A model generated the notes under the pieces. It ran no database searches, was not told the origin of the DNA, and saw only the letters and a program-made list of their open reading frames with translations. Positions 57,732-64,000 of a stretch of DNA of 64,000 nucleotides are shown in pieces; position 1 is the stretch's first letter; the number at the start of each line of letters is the position of its first letter. The translations under genes were made by a program, and so were the position numbers. This DNA is from Azospirillum sp. B21 (GTDB lineage: Bacteria > Pseudomonadota > Alphaproteobacteria > Azospirillales > Azospirillaceae): NCBI RefSeq assembly GCF_008364825.1, contig NZ_VTTO01000004.1, positions 263,202 to 327,201 on the forward strand, in the 5' to 3' direction.

Positions 57732-59597
57732 GTGCAGCACGCGACGCCGACCGCCTCCCCCGACTTCGATTTCGGCCGGCACCCCTTCAATCTGCTGACG
57801 GCGGATCAGCGCGCGGCGCTGGCCGGCGCGCTGGACATCGCGCTCTATCCGCGCGAGGCCGTGATCCTCTGCCGGGAGGAGCCGACCGACTCGCTGTTTG
57901 TCGTCTTGCGCGGGACCGTGCAGGAACGCCGCGGCGGCGATGTGGCGGCGCTCCATGGGCCGGGCGACCGCTTCGGCCTGCAGGCGCTGTATGGCTCGGT
58001 GGGAGGCGACGGCATCGGCGCCGGCGCCCGCCGCTTCGTCGCGGTCGAGGAGTGCGTCTGCCATCTGATCCCGCGCGCGGCGCTGGAGGCGCTGGCCGCC
58101 GAGAATTCCGCCTTCGGCACCGCCATCCTCGGCGACTTCGCCCAGCGCATGCGCGATCTGGCGGCCGAGCGGTCCAACCGCGAGATGGCGGCGTTGACCA
58201 TGGCCCGCATCCGGCAGGCCTACCTGCACCCGCCGCTGTTCGTGGAGGCCGCCGCCAGCCTGCGCGACGCGGCCGAGGCGATGAGGCAGAACCGCGCGAG
58301 CAGCGTCCTGGTGCGCGGGGCGGACGGGCAGACCGGCATCCTGACCGGCACCGACCTGCGCGATCTGGTGGTGCTGGACGGCCGGCCGGTGACCGACCCG
58401 GTCGGGCCGCTCGCCCGTTACGGCCTGCTGACGCTGGACCGCGACGACCTGCTGTTCAACGCGCTGGTCCTGATGACCAAGCATGCGGTGCGCCGCGTCG
58501 TGGTGACGGAGAACGGGGCCGTCGTCGGGCTGTTGGGGCAAAGCGACCTGCTGGCGGTGCTGTCCAACCATTCCCAGGTCATCGGCGTGCAGGTGGAGCA
58601 TGCGACCGGGCCCGACGACCTGCGCCGGGCCAGCCGCTCCATCGTCGAGCTGATCCGCACCCTGCACGCCACCGGGGTCAAGGTGTCCTTCATCGCCGAT
58701 CTGGTGACGGAGCTGAACCGCCGCATCTTCCGCAAGCTGTTCGAACTGCTGGCCCCGCCGGAGCTGCTGGCGAACAGCTGCCTGATCGTGATGGGCAGCG
58801 AAGGGCGCGGCGAGCAGCTGCTGAAGACCGACCAGGACAACGGCCTGATCCTGCGCGACGGCTTCGACTGTCCCGATCTGCCTCGCATCGCCGCCGAGTT
58901 CACCCGCCATCTGGTGGAGTTCGGCTATCCGCCCTGTCCGGGCAACATCATGCTGTCCAACCCGGAGTGGACGCGGCCGCTCGCCGGCTACAAGGATGCG
59001 ATCTTCAGCTGGATCCACCGCCCGGACGAAGCGGCGCAGATGAACCTCGCCATCTTCTACGACGCCGCCCCGGTGGCCGGCGACGCCACGCTGCTGCAGG
59101 ACGCGAAGGACTATCTGCTGGGCCGGCTGCAGGACAACCAGATGTTCTTCACCCAGTTCGCCCGCCCGACCCTGTCCTTCGACACGCCGAGCGGCCTGTT
59201 CGCCGCCCTCTTCGACCGGCGGCGGGGGGAGCCGGTGGACATCAAGAAGGCCGGCATCTTCCCCATCGTCCATGGCGTGCGGGCGCTGGCCCTGGAAAAG
59301 CATCGGGCGGAGACCAACACGGTGGAGCGCATCCAGGTGCTGGCCGAATTGGGTGCGCTGGACCGCAAGATGGCCGGCGATCTGGTGGAGGCCTTCACCA
59401 TCCTGTCGACCATCCGGCTGAAGGCGCGCGTCGATCTTCCGGAGCCCGGATCGGAGGAGGGGGCGGAGCTGGCGATCGACAACCTCGTTTATCCCGACCG
59501 GCTGGGCAAGCTCGACCATGACCAGTTCAAGGACTGTCTGGCGCTGGTGAAAAGCTTCAAGGAGCTGATCGCCCATCATTTCCGCCTGAACCACTGA
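57732..59597 (+). CDS. DUF294 nucleotidyltransferase-like protein with cNMP and CBS domains
   Basis: A 621-residue protein with an N-terminal cyclic nucleotide-binding domain (about residues 20-125), a CBS pair (about residues 165-285), a DUF294 nucleotidyltransferase domain (about residues 340-470) with the GlnD-like motif MGSEGRGEQLLKTDQDNG, and a C-terminal helical DUF294_C domain. The active-site DxD-type acid pair is present. The partner and nucleotide are unknown. Genes of this type regularly follow actP in proteobacteria, which suggests a role in signalling on acetate. The GTG start lies just after the actP terminator. Confidence 0.9.
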   Translation: MQHATPTASPDFDFGRHPFNLLTADQRAALAGALDIALYPREAVILCREEPTDSLFVVLRGTVQERRGGDVAALHGPGDRFGLQALYGSVGGDGIGAGARRFVAVEECVCHLIPRAALEALAAENSAFGTAILGDFAQRMRDLAAERSNREMAALTMARIRQAYLHPPLFVEAAASLRDAAEAMRQNRASSVLVRGADGQTGILTGTDLRDLVVLDGRPVTDPVGPLARYGLLTLDRDDLLFNALVLMTKHAVRRVVVTENGAVVGLLGQSDLLAVLSNHSQVIGVQVEHATGPDDLRRASRSIVELIRTLHATGVKVSFIADLVTELNRRIFRKLFELLAPPELLANSCLIVMGSEGRGEQLLKTDQDNGLILRDGFDCPDLPRIAAEFTRHLVEFGYPPCPGNIMLSNPEWTRPLAGYKDAIFSWIHRPDEAAQMNLAIFYDAAPVAGDATLLQDAKDYLLGRLQDNQMFFTQFARPTLSFDTPSGLFAALFDRRRGEPVDIKKAGIFPIVHGVRALALEKHRAETNTVERIQVLAELGALDRKMAGDLVEAFTILSTIRLKARVDLPEPGSEEGAELAIDNLVYPDRLGKLDHDQFKDCLALVKSFKELIAHHFRLNH

Positions 59598-59604
59598 GGC
59601 GGCG

Positions 59605-60096
59605 ATGGTCCAGTCCGCACATACCGACATCGACCGCCACAGCGACAGGCGCGAACGCGTGGCGATCCATTGCGAGGCGACCAGCTTCGACCTGGAGACT
59701 GCAAGGCCGCTGGTCTTCGCCGCCATCCGCATTCGCGGGCCGCGCATCCTGACCGGCAGCGCCCTGCTGCTCCATCCCGGCAGCGACAGCGGGCTGGGGG
59801 AGGCCGGCGACCGGCTGCACGCCTTCATCGGCGACCGGCCGCTGGTCGGCTATTACCTGGATTTCGCCGTCGCCATGGCGGAACGCCTGACCGGCCGCCC
59901 GATGGCGCAGGAGCGGGTGGAGGTGTCGGGCCTCTATTACGACCGCAAGATCCGCAACGCGGTGAAGCATGCGGTCGACCTGCGGCTGGACAGCATGATC
60001 CGCGATCTCGACCTGCCGGTCCGCCCCGAGGGGGCTATCGGCACCGCGCTGGCCGTGGCGATGGCATGGCTGCGGCTGACCCAGGAGGGGCGCTGA
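59605..60096 (+). CDS. Degenerate DnaQ-like 3'-5' exonuclease domain protein
   Basis: A 163-residue protein that aligns with the DnaQ/epsilon exonuclease fold but lacks most catalytic acids. The first motif reads IHCEATSFDLE where active enzymes have DTETTGLD, the second GYYLDFAVAM in place of HNxxFDxxFL, and the third GAIGTALAVAMAWLRL in place of HxALxDAxxxxxxFLRL. Fold contacts (Leu and Gly positions) remain. In related operons the gene after the DUF294 protein encodes an active exonuclease, so this copy probably keeps only a binding role. It begins 7 bp after the DUF294 stop. Confidence 0.75.
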   Translation: MVQSAHTDIDRHSDRRERVAIHCEATSFDLETARPLVFAAIRIRGPRILTGSALLLHPGSDSGLGEAGDRLHAFIGDRPLVGYYLDFAVAMAERLTGRPMAQERVEVSGLYYDRKIRNAVKHAVDLRLDSMIRDLDLPVRPEGAIGTALAVAMAWLRLTQEGR

Positions 60097-60114
60097 GGAA
60101 TCGGAACCGATGCC

Positions 60115-60220
60115 CTAGAGTGTGATCGGTTCAAGCGGAATCGCTTGAGGCGTGAATCACACGGAAAACCATAAGCTTAGAGTCTGTCTGGTGCTTCAAT
60201 AAGCACCAGACAGACTCTAG
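60115..60220. repeat. 106-bp CTAGAGT-bounded palindromic element
   Basis: The ends are exact inverted repeats (CTAGAGT 60115-60121, ACTCTAG 60214-60220). Inside are a nested pair (GTGTGAT ... ATCACAC enclosing TCAAGCG/CGCTTGA) and a perfect 19-bp hairpin (60178-60196 with 60201-60219, 4-nt CAAT loop). The rightmost CTA doubles as the stop codon (TAG) of the nitrilase gene. The long hairpin may also end both convergent transcripts. It resembles short palindromic intergenic elements of rhizobia. Confidence 0.75.
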
Positions 60221-61071
60221 AACCCCACCCGCTCCACCTCGAAGCTACGGTCGTGGGTCAGCGACGGGACCATGCCGCGGGCTTCCGCCACCCGGTCGAG
60301 GTCGAGGTCGGCGGTGATGAAGCCGACATCGGTGCCGGCATCGGCCAGCACCTCGCCCCACGGCGCGATCAGCAGGGAATGGCCGTAGGTCTGGCGGCCC
60401 TGGTCGTGGCTGCCGGTCTGGGCCGGGGCGATCACGAAACAGCCGGTCTCGATGGCACGGGCGCGCAGAAGCGTGTGCCAGTGGGCGCGGCCGGTCGGCA
60501 CGGTGAAGGCGGCCGGCACGGTCAGGATCGACGCCCCCGCCATGGCCAGCGCCCGGTACAGATAGGCGAAGCGCACGTCGTAGCAGACGGTCATGCCGAT
60601 GCCGCCCCACGGGCTGGACGCCACCACCGCCCGCTCGCCCGGCCGGAAGCTGGCCGATTCGCGATAGGACTCGCCGTTCTTCAGCGTGACGTCGAACATG
60701 TGGATCTTGTCGTAGGAGGCGACGATCCGACCGTCGGCGTCGAACAGATAGCTGCGGTTGGCCGCGCGCCCGTCGTCGAGCAGGACATGCAGGGTGCCGC
60801 CTAGGATCCAGGCCCCGGTCTCCCGCGCCAGATCGGCGAAGAAGGGGATGCCGGGATGCTCCGCCTCGCTGCGGACGCGCTGCATCGTCTTGTCACGGCC
60901 CTGGACGATCCAGCCGACATTCTCCGGCAGGGCGATGAAGGCTGCCCCGGCATCGCGGGCGCGGCGGACGAGGTCGCCCGCCGCCAGCAGGTTCGGCTCA
61001 AGCTCCGTGCCCGCATTCACCTGGACGCAGGCGGCCTTCAGCATGCCGCTGCCGAGGATGGCTTCGCTCAT
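60217..61071 (-). CDS. Carbon-nitrogen hydrolase (nitrilase superfamily)
   Basis: A 284-residue amidase-like enzyme with the complete Glu-Lys-Cys triad: FIALPENVGW, YDKIHMFDVTL and GMTVCYDVRFAYL. The Nit1-like sequence fits deaminated glutathione amidase (hydrolysis of the damage product dGSH), an attractive fit with the adjacent glutaredoxin gene, but the substrate is not proven. The ATG at 61071 overlaps the grxC stop as ATGA, so they are coupled. Its stop codon lies in the end of the 60115-60220 element. Confidence 0.9.
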   Translation of the reverse strand: MSEAILGSGMLKAACVQVNAGTELEPNLLAAGDLVRRARDAGAAFIALPENVGWIVQGRDKTMQRVRSEAEHPGIPFFADLARETGAWILGGTLHVLLDDGRAANRSYLFDADGRIVASYDKIHMFDVTLKNGESYRESASFRPGERAVVASSPWGGIGMTVCYDVRFAYLYRALAMAGASILTVPAAFTVPTGRAHWHTLLRARAIETGCFVIAPAQTGSHDQGRQTYGHSLLIAPWGEVLADAGTDVGFITADLDLDRVAEARGMVPSLTHDRSFEVERVGF

Positions 61072-61331
61072 GCGGCGATGCCGAGCAGCGGATCGAGCTT
61101 GCCGGCGCGGTCCAGCGCGTGGATGTCGTCGCTGCCGCCATAGGGCTTCCCGTCGATGAAGATCTGCGGGACGGTGGTCCGGCCTTCCGACCGCTCGATC
61201 ATCTCGCTGCGGCGGCCCGGCTGGGCGTAGAGGTCGATTTCCTCGTATTTCACGCCCTTGCCGTCGAGCAGGCTCTTGGCCCGCATGCAGTAGGGGCAGA
61301 AGGGCGTGGTGTAGATGACGACGTCGGCCAT
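61068..61331 (-). CDS. grxC: Glutaredoxin 3
   Basis: An 87-residue dithiol glutaredoxin that uses glutathione to reduce protein disulfides. The redox motif is FCPYCMRAK (CPYC at residues 11-14), and the cis-Pro (TVPQIFIDG) and GGSDD loop of the glutathione site are present. It is the first gene of the pair with the nitrilase, with which it overlaps by 4 bp. The comF gene lies 117 bp upstream on the same strand. Confidence 0.96.
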   Translation of the reverse strand: MADVVIYTTPFCPYCMRAKSLLDGKGVKYEEIDLYAQPGRRSEMIERSEGRTTVPQIFIDGKPYGGSDDIHALDRAGKLDPLLGIAA

Positions 61332-61448
61332 GCCACTGGGCTCCTTTTGGACGTTGGGAAACTATAAGGTCAACCCACGAGGGGCGCCAGACGTTGCAGC
61401 CCGCGCGCAACGCCGGTCAGCATCGCCGAACCCGGCCCTTTTCAAGCG

Positions 61449-62204
61449 TCAGCGGTGCACCACGCGGGCCAGCGTCAACACGTCCACCCGGGCCACCCCG
61501 GCGCGCAGCAGGACGCGCGTGCATTCCGCCAGCGTCGCCCCGGTGGTCAGCACGTCGTCGACCAGAATCAGCCGCTGACCCGTTACCGATTGCCCCGGCC
61601 GCAGGCGGAAGGCGCCCTTGACGTTGCGGTGGCGTCCCTGGCGGTCCAGCCCGCCCTGGGTCGGGGTGGCGCGCCGCCGCTCCAGCAGGTCGGGGATGGC
61701 CGGCACGCCGCTGTGCCGCGACAGCGCCTGCGCCAGCAGGGCGGCCTGGTTGTAGCGGCGGTGGAACAGCCGGCCGCGGTGCAGCGGCACCGGCACCAGC
61801 CGGTCGGCGTCCTCCAGCAACTCCCGCCCGGCGCGGGCCAGCCAGACGCCGTAGGCCTTGGCGGCATGGATCCGGTCGCCATGCTTGAAGCCCAGCACCA
61901 GCGGCCGGCTGCCGTCGTCATAGACCAGCACGGCGCGGGCGCGGGCGAAGGGAGGACGGGCGGCCACACAGGCGCCGCACAGGGCGCCCTCCTGCGCCTC
62001 ATATTCGAAGGGCAGGCCGCAGCAGGCGCACAGCGGCGGGGCGATGAAGGTTAGGCCGCTCCAGCAGCGCGCGCACAGTCCTCCCTGCCGGTCCACTGCC
62101 TCGCCGCAGCTGAGGCAGCGCGGCGGCAGTAGCGCGTCCAGCAGCCTGGCGGCGGCACCGGCGGCGGCGCGGCCCAATCCGGCAAGATGGGCAGGTGTTT
62201 GCAT
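61449..62204 (-). CDS. ComF family phosphoribosyltransferase-like protein
   Basis: A 251-residue ComF protein. Cys pairs near residues 30-80 (CLSCGEAV, CARCW, CACCG, CGAC) form the zinc-ribbon part, and the PRPP loop is VLVDDVLTTGATLAECTRVLL (about residues 210-230). ComF proteins aid DNA uptake or replication restart in some bacteria; in alphaproteobacteria the role is unproven. It sits between fliQ (13 bp upstream) and grxC, all on the minus strand. Confidence 0.9.
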   Translation of the reverse strand: MQTPAHLAGLGRAAAGAAARLLDALLPPRCLSCGEAVDRQGGLCARCWSGLTFIAPPLCACCGLPFEYEAQEGALCGACVAARPPFARARAVLVYDDGSRPLVLGFKHGDRIHAAKAYGVWLARAGRELLEDADRLVPVPLHRGRLFHRRYNQAALLAQALSRHSGVPAIPDLLERRRATPTQGGLDRQGRHRNVKGAFRLRPGQSVTGQRLILVDDVLTTGATLAECTRVLLRAGVARVDVLTLARVVHR

Positions 62205-62217
62205 CCGACCGGTCCCG

Positions 62218-62484
62218 TCACTGCAACATGGCGATGCGTTCGAAGATCACGCCGGTGTAGTCGCGCAGAGCCAGATAGATCGCCGGGCCGGTGACGAACA
62301 GGATCAGCAGCGTGGCGAAGAACTTGGTGTCCTGCTGCAGCGAGGGCTCGTTGATATGGGTGGCGCTCTGGAACAGCATGAGCACCGTCGACAGCAGGGC
62401 GGTGATGCCCAGCGGCGGCAGCGAGATCTTCAGGATGACCATCAGCGCTTCGTGGCTGACGGCGATGGCCTCATCGATGCCCAT
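62218..62484 (-). CDS. fliQ: Flagellar biosynthesis protein FliQ
   Basis: An 88-residue, two-helix membrane protein of the FliQ/SctS export-gate family. The conserved middle is SATHINEPSLQQDTKFFATLLIL with FQ just before it, between the two helices (ILKISLPPLGITALLSTVLMLF and ATLLILFVTGPAIYLALRDY), and the family C-terminus is YTGVIFERI. Four FliQ copies join FliP and FliR in the gate. No fliP or fliR gene is nearby. The ATG at 62484 matches the family length. Identification rests mainly on this short motif. Confidence 0.72.
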   Translation of the reverse strand: MGIDEAIAVSHEALMVILKISLPPLGITALLSTVLMLFQSATHINEPSLQQDTKFFATLLILFVTGPAIYLALRDYTGVIFERIAMLQ

Positions 62485-62596
62485 GCTGATGCCTGTCCGG
62501 TTTGCCGACCCGTTCGGGGGTGGTGCCGTGGAGATGGTGGCTGGGCTGCGAGTGTAGCACGGTTGTGGTGCCGCCGGGCTGGGGTATAGTGCGGCC

Positions 62597-63496
62597 ATGA
62601 CAAGCCCCGACAGCATGACCGTCTTCGACCGCGCGTTGGTCCGCCGCCGCCGCGACCGCGCCGTCGCCGAATTCTCCGACCATTCCTTCCTGTTCGAGGA
62701 GATCGCCGACCGGCTGGCCGACCGGCTGGAGGACGTGATTCGTCCCTTCCCGCTGGCGCTGGATGTCGGTTGCCACGACGGGGCGATGGGCCGCATCCTG
62801 AAAGGCCGCAAGGGCATCGAACGGCTGGTCGCCTGCGACCTGTCGCCGGACTTCGCCCGTGCCGCCGGCGGTCCGGGCAACCCCGCAATCGCCGCCGATG
62901 AGGAGTTTCTGCCCTTCGCCCCCGGCAGCTTCGATCTGGTGGTCAGCAATCTCAGCCTGCACTGGGTCAACGACCTGCCGGGTGCCCTGGTGCAGATCAG
63001 GCAGGCGCTGAAGCCCGATGGCTTCTTCTGCGCCTCGATGCTGGGCGGCCAGACGCTGGCCGAGCTGCGCCGCTGCCTGTACGAGGCGGAGATGGAGGTG
63101 GCTGGCGGCGTCTCCCCCCGCGTGTCGCCCTTCGCCGAGATCAAGGATGCCGGCGGGTTGCTGCAACGTGCCGGCTTCGCCCTGCCAGTGGTCGACAGCG
63201 ACGTCATCACCGTGACCTATTCCGACGCCTTCGCCCTGATGCGCGAACTGCGGGGCATGGGCGAGACCAACGCCGTGCTGGCGCGGCGCAAGGTTCCCGC
63301 CACGCGCGCCATGCTGTTCGATGCGGCCCAACGCTATGCCCAACTCTACGCCGAGCCGGACGGGCGGATCCCGGTGACCTTCGAGGTGCTCTATCTCGCC
63401 GGCTGGTCGCCGCATGAAAGCCAGCAGCAGCCGCTGAAGCCCGGCAGCGGGCAGATTCCGCTCGGCGACGCGCTGAAGGGCGGCGGCATTCACTGA
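62597..63496 (+). CDS. NDUFAF5/BioC-like SAM-dependent methyltransferase family protein
   Basis: A 299-residue protein with a class I methyltransferase fold (LALDVGCHDGAMGRIL, FDLVVSNLSLHWVNDLP) and the NDUFAF5-type C-terminal segments (SPFAEIKDAGGLLQRAGFALPVVDSD, GRIPVTFEVLYLAGW). In mitochondria the homologue hydroxylates an arginine of complex I subunit NDUFS7, so a complex I assembly role is likely here as well. It is divergent from fliQ over 112 bp and convergent with the TauE/SafE-type gene. Confidence 0.9.
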   Translation: MTSPDSMTVFDRALVRRRRDRAVAEFSDHSFLFEEIADRLADRLEDVIRPFPLALDVGCHDGAMGRILKGRKGIERLVACDLSPDFARAAGGPGNPAIAADEEFLPFAPGSFDLVVSNLSLHWVNDLPGALVQIRQALKPDGFFCASMLGGQTLAELRRCLYEAEMEVAGGVSPRVSPFAEIKDAGGLLQRAGFALPVVDSDVITVTYSDAFALMRELRGMGETNAVLARRKVPATRAMLFDAAQRYAQLYAEPDGRIPVTFEVLYLAGWSPHESQQQPLKPGSGQIPLGDALKGGGIH

Positions 63497-63515
63497 AGCA
63501 GGCTGAGGGGCTGGT

Positions 63516-64000
63516 TTACGCAACCAGCTTCCAGGCCATCCAGCCCAGCACCCCGGCGTTCACCAGCATGATCGCCGGGGCGATGCGGGCGACGGCGGTG
63601 CGCCAGGTGCGGCCGGCGACATGACCGGCCAGCCCCACCGCCAGCAGGCTCGGCACCGTTCCGAGCGCGAAGGCGGTCATCCCGAGCGCACCGGTCAGCG
63701 CGCTGCCGCTCGCCGCCGCGACCGCGATGGCGCCATAGAGCATCCCGCAGGGAATGAAGCCCAGCGCCACCCCCAGCCCATAGCCGCGCCAGCCGGTCGG
63801 GTTGCCGAACAGCGGCCGGGCGAGGCCGGACACCCGGTTCCCCCACCAGCTCTGCAGCCGGCCTTTGCCGAGCGACGGCGCTTTCGGCAACCAGGACAGG
63901 ACGCTGCGCGCGGCGTAGCCGAGGAAGAACAGCGCCGCCAGCGCCAGCAGCGCCACCGACAGCCAGCGCAGTCCGGGCAGCGCCCCGATATGGCCGGCGA
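63516..64000 (-). CDS. TauE/SafE-type sulfite exporter family membrane protein (partial)
   Basis: At least 161 C-terminal residues; the 5' end is outside the window. Helices include VALLALAALFFLGYAARS, YGLGVALGFIPCGMLYGAIAVAAASG and a TAFALGTVPSLLAVGLAG segment. The IPCGMLYGA motif is typical of the UreH/DsbD-like branch of the family often linked to copper handling and cytochrome oxidase assembly. The GTG at 63956 is internal because the frame continues with plausible protein to the edge. Confidence 0.82.
   Translation of the reverse strand, partial: AGHIGALPGLRWLSVALLALAALFFLGYAARSVLSWLPKAPSLGKGRLQSWWGNRVSGLARPLFGNPTGWRGYGLGVALGFIPCGMLYGAIAVAAASGSALTGALGMTAFALGTVPSLLAVGLAGHVAGRTWRTAVARIAPAIMLVNAGVLGWMAWKLVA

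Overview
The window is chromosomal DNA of a high-GC alphaproteobacterium, most likely Azospirillum or a close relative in the Rhodospirillales. The pointers are a glutamate synthase pair (gltD upstream of gltB, 482 and 1520 residues with a cleavable GltB propeptide) of the type characterised in Azospirillum brasilense, and the alphaproteobacterial blocks lptC-lptA-lptB-rpoN-hpf-ptsN, ubiG/lysC with ptsP, hemA-prfA-prmC, and grxC/nitrilase/comF. Nearly everything is housekeeping. I see no prophage, complete insertion sequence, CRISPR array or rRNA operon. There is one tRNA gene (Leu, anticodon CAG).

Layout. 1-10 kb: metalloprotease-like protein, cobB sirtuin coupled to a uracil-DNA glycosylase, LMW phosphatase, a soluble cNMP-domain histidine kinase, AraC regulator with a DUF2000 partner, fliG, an M17 aminopeptidase, an alanyl-tRNA editing protein, and a GST-GNAT pair. 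10-17 kb: gltB and gltD (ammonium assimilation) opposite uppP (wall lipid carrier recycling). 18-22 kb: two unrecognised small genes, two transporters, a complex I NDUFA9-like protein and tRNA-Leu. 22-30 kb: RNase D, then kdsD and the lpt genes (LPS supply and transport), sigma-54, hibernation factor and EIIA-Ntr. 30-43 kb: Uma2, ubiG, lysC, nitronate monooxygenase, ptsP, rodZ-like, ispG, hemA, prfA and prmC, with a DUF559 endonuclease gene wedged between the last two. 43-55 kb: DUF4167, MOSC, NUDIX, clpB, GST, aminotransferase, methyltransferases, an asparaginase with a His-rich head and a SpoU-type RNA methylase. 55-60 kb: an acetate permease module (DUF485, actP, DUF294 nucleotidyltransferase, degenerate exonuclease). 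60-64 kb: nitrilase, grxC, comF, fliQ, an NDUFAF5-like methyltransferase and a TauE/SafE-type membrane protein cut by the window end.

The least ordinary content is between genes. A REP-like palindrome with an asymmetric tail occurs as inverted pairs at 10318-10456, 15151-15250, 23236-23409, 41709-42167 and 48205-48319. In one pair (41709-42167) the short spacer is replaced by the DUF559 endonuclease gene, the whole unit sits between prfA and prmC, and the gene's last codons run into the repeat. This looks like a gene-bearing element whose empty relatives are the other pairs, and it is my main candidate for an undescribed system. Other structured non-coding DNA includes two related hairpins upstream of the aminopeptidase gene, a 106-bp CTAG-bounded element that supplies a stop codon, and a separate REP-type inverted repeat between Uma2 and ubiG.

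Starts were chosen by SD spacing, overlap with the upstream gene and family length; several genes use GTG or TTG. Family assignments come from recognising motifs by eye, not from database searches.
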